A stretch of 17,359 nt of DNA from JANNSW01 sp031431235 (GTDB lineage: Bacteria; Pseudomonadota; Alphaproteobacteria; Rhizobiales; Hyphomicrobiaceae). Below the pieces are notes generated by a model that worked only from the letters and a program-made list of their open reading frames with translations, had not been told where the DNA came from and did not search any database. The DNA is taken from assembly GCA_031431235.1 (NCBI GenBank), contig JANPDA010000394.1, positions 1-17,359 on the forward strand, given 5' to 3'. A program made the position numbers and the translations under genes. How positions within the stretch are numbered: the first letter of the stretch is position 1; each line of letters starts with the position of its first letter. Of this stretch, positions 1 through 6,735 are shown in pieces.

Positions 1-89
1 GTCCTCTCCTGGCAGTTGACGCCGGGGATCTCCTCGATCCAGCCGATCCACCATTTGCCGTCCTGTTTGATGACTGCCGTGTATTCCAT
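1..89 (-). CDS. HicB-like antitoxin, N-terminus only (cut by window edge)
   Basis: The minus strand opens with ATG at 89-87 and reads on to the window edge with no stop. The 29 visible residues begin MEYTAVIKQDGKWWIGWIEE and continue IPGVNCQER. The pattern of a short beta strand, a W-(I/V)-G-W turn and E-(I/L)-PG-V is the N-terminal signature of HicB-family antitoxins, which fold like a degraded RNase H and neutralise HicA mRNA interferases. An AAGG lies 10 bases upstream of the ATG. The gene starts 25 bases after the ridA stop, so it is probably the last visible member of an mdh-ridA-hicB transcript. Whether a hicA partner follows lies outside the window. Many lone HicB-like proteins exist, so toxin pairing is unproven. 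Family assignment is fairly secure despite the short read. Confidence 0.75.
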   Translation of the reverse strand, partial: MEYTAVIKQDGKWWIGWIEEIPGVNCQER

Positions 90-114
90 ATCGCTCGACC
101 TTTGTGCCTGATCC

Positions 115-507
115 TCAAGGCGTCAGCGGCCCGCCCTCGCAGACGACCTCGATCTCGATGCGGGCGCCGAGCGGCAGGCTGGCGACGCCGATCGTCGTGC
201 GGGCCGGGTAGGGCGCCTCGAACCACGTCGCATAAACTTCGTTCATCGCCGCGAAGTCGGCCATGTCGGCGAGATAGACATTGACCTTGACCACGTCGCC
301 GAAATCGCAATCGGCCTCCTTCAGCACCAGCGCGATATTCTTGAAAACCTGCGTCGTCTGGGCCTTGATGTCGCCTTCGACGAGCTTGCCGCTCTTGGGA
401 TCGAGCGGTACCTGGCCTGAAAGAAAAACGCCGCCGCGGATTGCGACCGCATGGGAATAGGGAAGGTTTCCCGGCAGCTTCTTGGCCATGATGCCGTAGC
501 GGGCCAT
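115..507 (-). CDS. ridA: RidA/YjgF/YER057c family enamine/imine deaminase
   Basis: This 130-residue protein has the usual RidA length. RidA enzymes hydrolyse reactive 2-aminoacrylate-type enamines and imines released by PLP enzymes and so protect other PLP enzymes; they act as cytosolic trimers. Visible family features are LSGQVPLDP near residues 29-37, the N-V-Y-L-A-D segment at 76-81, and the P-A-R-T block at 101-104, where R103 matches the arginine that binds the substrate carboxylate. IEIEVVC at 117-123 follows, including the conserved glutamate. The start ATG at 507 has a GAGGAG about 7 bases upstream. The gene lies 36 bases downstream of mdh on the same strand, which suggests co-transcription. 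Subfamily (true RidA versus Rid1-7) is not certain from reading alone. Confidence 0.93.
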   Translation of the reverse strand: MARYGIMAKKLPGNLPYSHAVAIRGGVFLSGQVPLDPKSGKLVEGDIKAQTTQVFKNIALVLKEADCDFGDVVKVNVYLADMADFAAMNEVYATWFEAPYPARTTIGVASLPLGARIEIEVVCEGGPLTP

Positions 508-543
508 GGGTGTCTCCTCGATTGTTGTTGCGGCTCGACGGGT

Positions 544-1509
544 TCAAGCACCCATGTGCGGTGCGAGCTTCAGGCAGGCATCGACCAGGCCCTTCACCGA
601 TTCGACCGAATGCATGAACGCCGAGCGCTCGCGCATGTTGAGGTCGATCTCGACCACCCGCTCGACGCCACCGACCCCGATCACCACCGGCACGCCGACG
701 TAAAGCCCCTTCACACCATACTCGCCATTGAGGTAGGCGGCGCACGGCAGCACCCGCTTCTTGTCCTTGAGGAAGCTCTCCGCCATCTCGAGTGCGGCAT
801 GGGCGGGCGCGTAGAAAGCCGAGCCTGTTTTCAGCAGATTGACGACCTCGGCGCCGCCATTCCTCGTGCGATCGACGATCTGCTCGAGGCGCTGCTCGGA
901 GAGCCAGCGCATCTTGACGAGGTCGGGGAGGGGAATGCCGGCTACCGTCGAATAGCGCACCAGCGGCACCATGGTGTCGCCGTGCCCGCCCAGCACGAAC
1001 GCCTGCACGTCCTCGACCGATACTTTCAGCTCATCGGCGATGAAATGGCGCATCCGCGCGGAATCGAGCACGCCCGCCATGCCGACCACCATGTTACGCG
1101 GCAGGCCCGAAGCGCGCTGCAGCGCCCATACCATGGCGTCCAGCGGATTGGTGACGACGATCACGAAAGCGTTGGGCGCATATTTTTTCAAGCCCGCGCC
1201 CACCTGCTCCAACACCTTGAGATTGATGCCGAGCAGATCGGCCCGGCTCATACCGGGCTTGCGCGGAACGCCGGCCGTCACGATCGCGACGTCGGCGCCT
1301 TCGATATCGGCATAGGCGTTGGTGCCTTTCAGCGCCATGTCGAACCCCTCGACCGGCGCGGCCTGTGCGATATCGAGCGCCTTGCCCTGGGGCGTACCCT
1401 CGGAAATGTCGAACAGCACGACATCGCCGAGCCCCTTCAAGCCGATCAGATGGGCGAGCGTGCCCCCGATCATGCCGGCGCCGATCAGCGCGATGCGATT
1501 GCGAGCCAT
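544..1509 (-). CDS. mdh: malate dehydrogenase (NAD+, LDH-like type)
   Basis: The 321-residue protein interconverts malate and oxaloacetate with NAD(H) in the TCA cycle. The Rossmann motif GAGMIGG is at 10-16 and the NAD-ribose-binding aspartate is D34 (VLFDIS). Substrate arginines R83 and R89 lie in the V-P-R-K-P-G-M-S-R mobile loop; the R-K-P-G-M-S-R pattern is typical of malate rather than lactate dehydrogenases. Further catalytic residues are N121 (VTNPLD), D149/R152 and H176 (GGHGDTMVP). Length and motifs match the alphaproteobacterial LDH-like malate dehydrogenases. The start ATG at 1509 has AAGGGA about 8 bases upstream. In many alphaproteobacteria mdh heads an mdh-sucCD cluster; here the downstream partners are ridA and a HicB-like gene instead. 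Enzyme assignment is firm. Confidence 0.97.
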   Translation of the reverse strand: MARNRIALIGAGMIGGTLAHLIGLKGLGDVVLFDISEGTPQGKALDIAQAAPVEGFDMALKGTNAYADIEGADVAIVTAGVPRKPGMSRADLLGINLKVLEQVGAGLKKYAPNAFVIVVTNPLDAMVWALQRASGLPRNMVVGMAGVLDSARMRHFIADELKVSVEDVQAFVLGGHGDTMVPLVRYSTVAGIPLPDLVKMRWLSEQRLEQIVDRTRNGGAEVVNLLKTGSAFYAPAHAALEMAESFLKDKKRVLPCAAYLNGEYGVKGLYVGVPVVIGVGGVERVVEIDLNMRERSAFMHSVESVKGLVDACLKLAPHMGA

Positions 1510-1570
1510 GAGCTTGTCCCTTATCGGGTCCCAACCCGTCGGAGAGCGGGGACGTTCTAAGTCGATATGG

Positions 1571-1609
1571 TGCTTCCGATAGCGCGCGTGGGCGGCGGGA
1601 GCAAGGCCG
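1571..1609. repeat. 39-base imperfect direct repeat, copy 1 (upstream of TA locus)
   Basis: This stretch matches 2825-2863 in the same orientation at 33 of 39 positions by hand alignment. The identical blocks are GCTTCCGA, AGCGCGCGTG and GGAGCAAGGCCG. A further shared AAAGTCG follows 20 bases after this copy and 18 bases after the other, so the similarity may extend with a small length difference. This copy lies in the mdh upstream region, before the antitoxin gene. The two copies bracket the toxin-antitoxin pair. It could be a remnant of a duplication, a dispersed intergenic repeat, or chance reinforced by high GC. Confidence 0.6.
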
Positions 1610-1689
1610 GGAGGCTGAACGCCTCAGCGAAAGTCGTGGGCCGCGCGAACGGTTCGCATGCGGGTGTACTCTGCCACCAGGCGATGGCA

Positions 1690-1695
1690 TACTAT
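1690..1695 (+). promoter_or_regulatory. possible -10 element (TACTAT) for the antitoxin-toxin pair
   Basis: TACTAT matches 5 of 6 bases of the -10 consensus and is AT-rich within GC-rich surroundings. A transcript starting about 7 bases downstream would begin at or beside the ATG at 1702, giving a leaderless message. No convincing -35 hexamer is seen at the standard spacing, so this is a weak call. Confidence 0.25.
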
Positions 1696-1722
1696 CTCAC
1701 AATGAAACGAGTCTCGCATGAG

Positions 1723-1947
1723 ATGACGACGATGATGACACCGCTGGAAGACAGAGTTGCCACGCTGGAGAGGCAGATGGCCGAGTTGACGCTCGACAGG
1801 ACGCGCCGCTCCTCGAGCAGGGATTGGCGCGCGTGGTACGGCGCGAGCAAGGACGACCCGGGCTTCGACGAGATGATTGAGCTCGGGCGCGAGTATCGCG
1901 AGCGCGAGAATAAGAAAGACGATGTAGACGCCGATGTTGGTGCTTGA
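1723..1947 (+). CDS. putative type II antitoxin, short coiled-coil protein paired with a PIN toxin
   Basis: A protein of about 74 residues lies directly upstream of the PIN-domain gene; the two frames overlap by 14 bases (1934-1947), the usual tight coupling of antitoxin and toxin. The N-terminus (MTPLEDRVATLERQMAELT) has heptad-like spacing and should form a coiled coil. The C-terminus contains D-D-P-G-F-D-E-M-I-E-L-G-R-E-Y-R-E, resembling the conserved tail of small uncharacterised proteins found beside VapC-like toxins; this tail probably wraps the toxin. No ribbon-helix-helix, AbrB or Phd/YefM DNA-binding segment is visible. The start is uncertain: ATG codons at 1702, 1723, 1732 and 1735 are all in frame and none has a strong ribosome-binding site. 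1735 gives the most family-like N-terminus; 1702 would suit leaderless translation. The role is inferred from context. Confidence 0.7.
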   Translation: MTTMMTPLEDRVATLERQMAELTLDRTRRSSSRDWRAWYGASKDDPGFDEMIELGREYRERENKKDDVDADVGA

Positions 1948-2356
1948 CACCGATCATCTGTCGGAGCTCGACCGCGCCGGGGCGGCAGGCGCTGCACTCA
2001 ACGCGAGACTGGAAGGTTGCGACGACGAGGTCGCAACGACCATCATCAACGCGCAGGAGCAGCTCCGCGGTTGGCTCGCGCAGATCGAGCGGCAGCGGGA
2101 CCCGCATCGGCAAATCGCGTTGTACAAGAGGCTCCAGGGTCGAATCGCATTCTTTGCTTCGGGCCTCGTCCTGCCGTGGGATCGGGCTGCAGCGGATGTG
2201 TACGTTCAGTTGAGGGCCCAACGCCTGCGTGTCGGTGCAATGGACCTGAAAATCGCCAGCATCACATTGGCTCATGGCGCCACGCTGCTTTCTCGAAACA
2301 CGGTGGACTTCGAGCATGTGCCTGAATTGCGTGTGGAAGATTGGTTGACCGGGTGA
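1934..2356 (+). CDS. PIN-domain ribonuclease toxin, VapC-like
   Basis: The 140-residue protein has the length and acidic-residue layout of VapC-type PIN toxins, Mg2+-dependent endoribonucleases that typically cut tRNA or rRNA until bound by their antitoxin. The first acidic pair is in VLDTDHLSEL (D5, D7). The glutamate after the second strand is E42 in TTIINAQEQL. The third acidic site is D104 in GAMDLKIAS, and the last motif is L-L-S-R-N-T-V-D-F with D125. All four PIN positions are filled, so the enzyme looks intact. The start overlaps the antitoxin stop, which argues for translational coupling. The target RNA cannot be read from sequence. A short inverted repeat follows the stop codon. Confidence 0.9.
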   Translation: MLVLDTDHLSELDRAGAAGAALNARLEGCDDEVATTIINAQEQLRGWLAQIERQRDPHRQIALYKRLQGRIAFFASGLVLPWDRAAADVYVQLRAQRLRVGAMDLKIASITLAHGATLLSRNTVDFEHVPELRVEDWLTG

Positions 2357-2373
2357 GGTCATTGCAAGACCTC
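2355..2373 (+). terminator. small hairpin at the end of the toxin gene
   Basis: GAGGTC (2355-2360) and GACCTC (2368-2373) are perfect 6-base inverted arms around a 7-base loop. The left arm overlaps the toxin stop codon. No U-tract follows, so this is at best a weak intrinsic terminator or an mRNA 3' stabiliser. Confidence 0.3.
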
Positions 2374-2617
2374 GAGATCAGCGCAAACAAACTTATCCCC
2401 GTCTCCCGATCCCCGCTTATCCTCCTCCCAGTCCCCCCACGCAGGGGCCTGATCACGTGCGCTGGCGTCTCGGGTGGGGGGAAGCGTCGGACGAGGGCCG
2501 GGGCCTAAGCTCACCCGGATGATGCTGCCGCTCGGGACAGTGGAGACACATCCCAAGCTACTCTCCCGTCCTGGATGCGCGGGAGCATTTGGCGGCTCAA
2601 ACACCCTTCCGAGCGCG

Positions 2618-2669
2618 GCGGAGCGGCTTGCCCGCATCCGAAACACTTACCCAGGGCCGGCCGCTCCGC
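2618..2669. repeat. 10-base perfect inverted repeat in the TA-aroK gap
   Basis: GCGGAGCGGC at 2618-2627 and GCCGCTCCGC at 2660-2669 are perfect reverse complements separated by 32 bases. In GC-rich DNA this could be chance, but it is the longest perfect inverted pair I noticed in the gap. No T-run follows on either side, so it is not an obvious terminator. Confidence 0.45.
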
Positions 2670-2824
2670 TCCCTGCACTTGTAACTCTGCGCTCCGAGCG
2701 GGGCGGCAGAGCGCAACCGGCTGCGCGAGGGAACGAAGACAGCGTGGTGCAAGGGCGAGCCATGCTATTGCGTCGTGTCCGATCCCCGGATGCCCAGGGG
2801 ACGCCGCTTCATTGGAGGAGCTCG

Positions 2825-2863
2825 CGCTTCCGACAGCGCGCGTGCCGGGCAGGAGCAAGGCCG
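2825..2863. repeat. 39-base imperfect direct repeat, copy 2 (downstream of TA locus)
   Basis: Second copy of the repeat at 1571-1609, same orientation, six mismatches in 39 positions, three of them adjacent (2845-2847). It lies between the toxin and aroK, about 160 bases before the aroK start. A shared AAAGTCG follows at 2882-2888. Confidence 0.6.
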
Positions 2864-3015
2864 CTCGCCCTGGCATCGACCAAAGTCGAGCGGGAGTGAT
2901 CGTAACGGCGTGGAGATTGTCACTCTTCCTCGCCTGCCGCGTGCCCTGATCGAGGGTGCCGCGATGCATGGCGGTTGCGGACCCCCGCCAATTGTGGAAG
3001 TTTCCGGCCGATTGC

Positions 3016-3019
3016 GAGG
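3016..3019 (+). promoter_or_regulatory. ribosome-binding site that sets the aroK start
   Basis: GAGG is placed five bases before the ATG at 3025. The in-frame ATG at 2956 has no comparable site and would add 23 residues unlike shikimate kinase N-termini, so 3025 is preferred. Confidence 0.6.
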
Positions 3020-3024
3020 TCTCG

Positions 3025-3624
3025 ATGAGCACTGGCCTACCCCAATCCCCTGCGGCCAAGGCGGCGCGCCGATTGCTCGGCAGCCGGTCGGTGGTGGTCG
3101 TTGGCATGCCGGGCGCAGGCAAGTCCTCGATCGGGCGCCGGCTCGGCGAGCAGTTGGGGTTGCGGTTCCTGGACGCCGACAGCGAGATCGAGGCGGCTGC
3201 CGGCCAGACCATCAATGAAATCTTCGACGCCCATGGCGAGCCCTATTTCCGCGACGGCGAGCGCCGGGTGATCGCCCGCATTCTCGATAGCGGCGCTTGC
3301 ATCCTGGCAACCGGCGGCGGCGCCTTCATGAGCGCGGAGACGCGCGAGCGGATCGCCCGATCGGCGATCTCCGTCTGGCTGAAGGCCGACCTGCAATTGT
3401 TGATGCAGCGCGTGCGCAAGCGCAACAACCGGCCGTTGCTGAAGGTCGAGGACCCCGAGGCGGTGATGCGCCGGCTGATGAGCGAGCGCTATCCGGTCTA
3501 TGCGCTGGCCGATTTCGCCGTCGAGAGCCGCGACGTTCCCCACGAGGTGATCGTGGGCGAGATTATCCAGGCCCTCGGCGCATTCGAGGATCGCCGGCCG
3601 CATCCGGATGAGGCGCCGCCATGA
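3025..3624 (+). CDS. aroK: shikimate kinase
   Basis: The 199-residue cytosolic enzyme phosphorylates shikimate to shikimate-3-phosphate with ATP, the fifth step towards chorismate. The Walker A loop GMPGAGKSS is at 27-35. The D-A-D at 50-52 supplies shikimate and Mg2+ contacts, F-R-D-G-E-R-R at 75-81 includes substrate-binding arginine, and GGGA at 97-100 is the shikimate-binding glycine motif. The lid arginine lies in NNRPLL (R136), and R-Y-P-V-Y near 155-159 is the usual C-terminal signature. About 20 extra residues precede the core, common in alphaproteobacterial AroK. The stop overlaps the aroB start in an ATGA, so the two are translationally coupled in an aroKB operon. Start chosen at 3025 from the ribosome-binding site. 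Confidence 0.96.
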   Translation: MSTGLPQSPAAKAARRLLGSRSVVVVGMPGAGKSSIGRRLGEQLGLRFLDADSEIEAAAGQTINEIFDAHGEPYFRDGERRVIARILDSGACILATGGGAFMSAETRERIARSAISVWLKADLQLLMQRVRKRNNRPLLKVEDPEAVMRRLMSERYPVYALADFAVESRDVPHEVIVGEIIQALGAFEDRRPHPDEAPP

Positions 3625-4805
3625 CCAAACGGCAGGCGGTAGGGCCGACGCGGTCTGGGCGAGCGGCGGCTGAGACGATCGTGGTGCCGGTGGCGCTAGG
3701 CAACCGCAGCTATGAAATCCTGATCGGCCCCGGGCTCGTCCAATCCGCCGGGCCGATGATCGCCTCCCGTTTCAAGGGCGCTCGCACCGCGGTCGTCGCC
3801 GACCAGACGGTCGCCGGGTTGCATCTGCAGGCACTCGAATCATCACTTGCCGCCGAAGTCGTTCATCTCGGCAGCGCAATCGTGCCGCCGGGCGAGGCGA
3901 GCAAGGGCTTTGCCGAGCTTGCACGGCTGTCGGAGCGCCTGCTCGAGCTCGGCGTCGAGCGCGGCGATCTGGTGATCGCACTCGGCGGCGGCGTGATCGG
4001 CGATCTGGCGGGCTTTGCCGCGAGCATCCTGCGGCGTGGCGTCAGACTGGTCCAGATGCCGACGACGCTGCTCGCCCAGGTCGATTCTTCCGTGGGCGGC
4101 AAGACCGGCATCAATACCGCTTCCGGCAAGAACCTGATCGGCACCTTCCACCAGCCACGCCTCGTCATCGCCGATACCGCCGTGCTGTCGACGCTGTCCC
4201 CGCGCGAGTTCCGCTCGGGCTATGCCGAGGTCGCCAAGTACGGATTGCTGGGCAACGCGGAGTTCTTCGGCTGGCTCGAGCGGAACTGGCCGGCAATCCA
4301 TGCCGCCAGTTGCCCTGAGCGCACGCGCGCAATCGAAGTTTCCTGCCGGGCGAAAGCCGAGCTCGTCGCCCGCGACGAAACCGAGACGGGCGAGCGAGCC
4401 CTGCTCAACCTCGGCCACACCTTCGGCCATGCGCTCGAAGCCTGGGCCGGCTACACGGCCCGGCTGCTGCATGGGGAGGCCGTCTCGATCGGCATGGTGC
4501 TCGCCTTCATTCTGTCGGAAGAGCTGGGCCTTGCGCCCAGAGGCTCGGCCGCGCGCGTCGAATCTCACCTGATGGCAACCGGCCTGCCGACGCGGATCAC
4601 CGACATTGCTGGCACTGACCGGCCCGAAGTCGCCCCCCTCATGCGCCTGATGGCACAGGACAAGAAGGTGAAGTCGGGCCAGCCGACGCTGATTCTCGTC
4701 CGCGGCATCGGCAAAGCTTTCATCAGCCGTGACGTATCATGGGTTGATCTCGAGTCCTTCCTCGCCCGGCAAATCGCTTATAAGAAACCATGCAAATCGA
4801 ATTAG
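3621..4805 (+). CDS. aroB: 3-dehydroquinate synthase
   Basis: The 394-residue enzyme converts DAHP to 3-dehydroquinate using NAD+ and a divalent metal, the second step of the shikimate pathway. The NAD-binding GGGVIGDLAGF is at 122-132. MPTTLLAQVDSSVGGKTGIN (146-165) is the family signature around the substrate-phosphate and lysine contacts. Likely metal ligands are E203 (GYAEVAKYG), H266 (NLGHTFGHA) and H284 (LLHGEAV), with H270 catalytic, by analogy with characterised enzymes. The N-terminal 18 residues before ETIVVPVALGNRSY look like an unstructured extension. The gene overlaps aroK by four bases and the CorC-like gene by 16, so the three form one operon. AroK and AroB give two non-adjacent steps of the same pathway, a pairing widespread in Proteobacteria. 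All key motifs are intact. Confidence 0.97.
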   Translation: MTKRQAVGPTRSGRAAAETIVVPVALGNRSYEILIGPGLVQSAGPMIASRFKGARTAVVADQTVAGLHLQALESSLAAEVVHLGSAIVPPGEASKGFAELARLSERLLELGVERGDLVIALGGGVIGDLAGFAASILRRGVRLVQMPTTLLAQVDSSVGGKTGINTASGKNLIGTFHQPRLVIADTAVLSTLSPREFRSGYAEVAKYGLLGNAEFFGWLERNWPAIHAASCPERTRAIEVSCRAKAELVARDETETGERALLNLGHTFGHALEAWAGYTARLLHGEAVSIGMVLAFILSEELGLAPRGSAARVESHLMATGLPTRITDIAGTDRPEVAPLMRLMAQDKKVKSGQPTLILVRGIGKAFISRDVSWVDLESFLARQIAYKKPCKSN

Positions 4806-6088
4806 AGACACTTCTCACCGGCGGCGCGATCGTCGCGCTGTTGCTGTGCTCGGCGTTCCTGTCGGGCTCGGAAACCGCGCTGACAGCTGCCTCGCGCGCT
4901 CGAATGCACACCCTGGAGCAGGACGGCAACCGTCGCGCGGCGATCATCAACCGGTTGCTCGGCAATCCCGAGCGGACGATCGGGGCGCTGCTGCTCGGCA
5001 ACAATTTCGTCAACATCCTCGCTTCCGCCTTGGCGACTGGCTGCCTGATCGACGCCTTCGGCAGTGCCGGTGTCGTCTATGCCACCATCGGCATGACGGT
5101 CCTCATTCTCATCTTCGGCGAGGTGCTGCCCAAGACGATCGCCATCACGCGGCCCAACCGGACCGCGCTACTGGTCTCGCCGCTGGTGCAAGCGTTCGTT
5201 GCGATCGTCTCGCCCGTCAACGGCGCGATCCATGCGACCGTCCGGCTGCTGTTGCGGCGGCTCGGGATCGCGGGACGCCGCGCGCTCGATGAGGACGTGG
5301 CCCATCAGGAGCTGCGGGGTGCGATCGACTTGCATCATCGCGAAGGCGCCGTCGTCAAAGGTGATCGCGACATGCTGGGCGGCATCCTCGACCTGCGCGA
5401 CCTGGAGGTGTCGGACGTGATGGTGCACCGCACCAGCATCGAGGCGGTCTGCGGCGACGATTCCCCCGAGAAGATCGTGGACGACGCGCTTCGAAGCGAG
5501 TTCACGCGCATTCCGGTTTGGATGAGCGACCCCGACAACATCGTCGGTGTGCTCAACGTCAAGGACCTGCTGCGGGCTCTGCATGGCGCGGACTGGGAGA
5601 TCGGGCGCCTCGACTTGAAACTGCTCTACTCACAGCCCTGGTTCGTGCCGGACACGATCGGCCTCAAGGATCAACTCAGCGAATTCCTGAAGCGCAAGTC
5701 GCATTTCGCCCTCGTCGTCGACGAGTATGGCGAGGTGCAGGGCCTCGTCACGCTGGAAGACATCCTGGAGGAGATCGTCGGCCAGATCTCCGACGAGCAC
5801 GACGACATGCCCGACGAGGGCATCAGGCCCCAGAGCGACGGCCGGGTCGTGGTCGATGGCGCCGTGCCGATCCGCGACTTGAACCGCAACATGGACTGGA
5901 ATCTCTCCGACGACGAGGCAACCACCATCGCCGGCTTCGTCATCCACCAGGCCGAGATCATCCCCGACACCGGCCAAGTCTTCACCTTCGAGGGCTACCG
6001 CTTCGAGATCATCAAGAAGAGCCGGAATCGGATTACGCTGGTGCGGATCGCCCGGCTGGGGGAGAGGGCAGGGGCGGAGGAGGAGTGA
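4790..6088 (+). CDS. CNNM/CorC (HlyC/CorC) family membrane protein with CBS pair
   Basis: The 432-residue protein has the three-part layout of the CorC/CNNM family. A DUF21 transmembrane domain spans about 5-195, with SGSETALTAAS at 25-35, a hydrophobic helix at 95-110 and GEVLPK at 110-115. A CBS pair follows at about 210-332 (ETFTRIPVW-like block, here S-E-F-T-R-I-P-V-W at 236-244, and VVDEYGEVQGLVTLEDI at 309-325). A CorC_HlyC C-terminal domain covers about 348-420. Family members include Mg2+ (and possibly other cation) exporters and resistance proteins; older 'hemolysin' names are misleading. The start overlaps the aroB 3' end by 16 bases and has only a weak upstream AAGAAA. Its place in an aroKB operon recurs in alphaproteobacteria, but the functional link is not known. 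The substrate cannot be fixed from sequence. Confidence 0.94.
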   Translation: MQIELETLLTGGAIVALLLCSAFLSGSETALTAASRARMHTLEQDGNRRAAIINRLLGNPERTIGALLLGNNFVNILASALATGCLIDAFGSAGVVYATIGMTVLILIFGEVLPKTIAITRPNRTALLVSPLVQAFVAIVSPVNGAIHATVRLLLRRLGIAGRRALDEDVAHQELRGAIDLHHREGAVVKGDRDMLGGILDLRDLEVSDVMVHRTSIEAVCGDDSPEKIVDDALRSEFTRIPVWMSDPDNIVGVLNVKDLLRALHGADWEIGRLDLKLLYSQPWFVPDTIGLKDQLSEFLKRKSHFALVVDEYGEVQGLVTLEDILEEIVGQISDEHDDMPDEGIRPQSDGRVVVDGAVPIRDLNRNMDWNLSDDEATTIAGFVIHQAEIIPDTGQVFTFEGYRFEIIKKSRNRITLVRIARLGERAGAEEE

Positions 6089-6100
6089 GGCCCCTACTCC
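6082..6100. terminator. possible bidirectional terminator hairpin between convergent genes
   Basis: GGAGT (6082-6086) pairs with ACTCC (6096-6100), and inside them AG/CT can extend the stem past a bulged G. The hairpin spans the 5-base gap between the CorC-like gene and hpt and overlaps both stop codons. No T-run is evident on the plus side (C-rich), so termination may need Rho. Confidence 0.35.
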
Positions 6101-6645
6101 CCCCGCTTCACCACGTGGCCGACGAAGGGTAGCTCGCGGAAGCGGTGGGCGAGGTCCATGCCGTAGCCGACGACGAACAGGCTCGGGCATTCGAAGGCGC
6201 GGAAGTCGGCCTCGATCGCGGCCGCGCGCTCGCCCGGCTTGTCGAGCAGCACGCAGGTCCTGACCGTGGCGGCGGCGCGCGCCACCAGCAGGTCCTTGGC
6301 ATAGGCGAGCGTGCGTCCGCTCTCCAGGATGTCATCGACGAGGAGCACGTTGCGCCCGCGCACATCGGTCTCGATGTCGCGCAGGATCTCGACCTTGCCC
6401 GACGAGCTGGTGCTGGCGCGGTAGCTCGAGAGCGAGATGAAGTCGACTTCGGGCGCAATGCCGGCACGATGCAGCGCACGAATGAGGTCGGCCGCGAACA
6501 CGAAGCTGCCCTTCAGGATCGCAACCACCAATAGCGGCCCCAGGCGCTGCGCGGCGATCTCCCGGGCGAGCCCATCGACGCGCTCGGCAATTTGCTCGGG
6601 CGTGAAGATGACGTTGATCTGCAGACCGTCGGCGGTCATCGACAT
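6094..6645 (-). CDS. hpt: hypoxanthine phosphoribosyltransferase
   Basis: The 183-residue enzyme makes IMP (and often GMP) from hypoxanthine or guanine and PRPP in purine salvage. The PRPP-binding motif VLLVDDILESGRTL is at 100-113, the pyrophosphate loop LKGSFVF at 44-50, and the purine-binding lysine is K136 in LLDKPGER. The C-terminal F-V-V-G-Y-G-M-D-L-A-H-R-F-R-E-L-P (157-173) carries the base-stacking and Mg2+ residues. Length and motifs fit bacterial HPRT. The start at 6645 has only a weak GGTAA upstream; the alternative ATG two codons in is no better. The gene is convergent with the CorC-like gene (5 bases between stops) and begins about 90 bases after the next minus-strand gene ends. 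No attenuator or purine riboswitch is seen. Confidence 0.95.
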   Translation of the reverse strand: MSMTADGLQINVIFTPEQIAERVDGLAREIAAQRLGPLLVVAILKGSFVFAADLIRALHRAGIAPEVDFISLSSYRASTSSSGKVEILRDIETDVRGRNVLLVDDILESGRTLAYAKDLLVARAAATVRTCVLLDKPGERAAAIEADFRAFECPSLFVVGYGMDLAHRFRELPFVGHVVKRGE

Positions 6646-6735
6646 GGCTGGTTACCGGGCGGACTTGGAGTGAAGCCGGGGAGCAGCGACCGCCCCCGAT
6701 CGAGCGGCTCTGCTAACACGTCGTGGCGTGCGCAG

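Larger units (their letters stand above)
2374..3015. other. gap without a recognisable gene, rich in inverted repeats
   Basis: About 640 bases separate the toxin from the aroK ribosome-binding site. Open frames on both strands are short, overlap each other and have arginine/proline/serine-rich translations with no recognisable motif, so none is called. Three inverted repeats were seen by eye: CGGGTG/CACCCG (2471-2476 and 2512-2517), CTCCCG/CGGGAG (2563-2568 and 2580-2585), and GCGGAGCGGC/GCCGCTCCGC (2618-2627 and 2660-2669). The second copy of the 39-base direct repeat is at 2825-2863. The region may hold the aroK promoter, a structured RNA or decayed mobile DNA; nothing visible decides between these. 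Confidence 0.5.

Noticed and set aside
451..1560. A 369-codon plus-strand frame opposite mdh
   Set aside because: It is antisense to an intact malate dehydrogenase; its histidine/arginine-rich translation has no family resemblance.
2511..3215. A 234-codon minus-strand frame in the TA-aroK gap
   Set aside because: Its first part is antisense to aroK and the rest is serine/arginine/alanine-rich without motif or ribosome-binding support.
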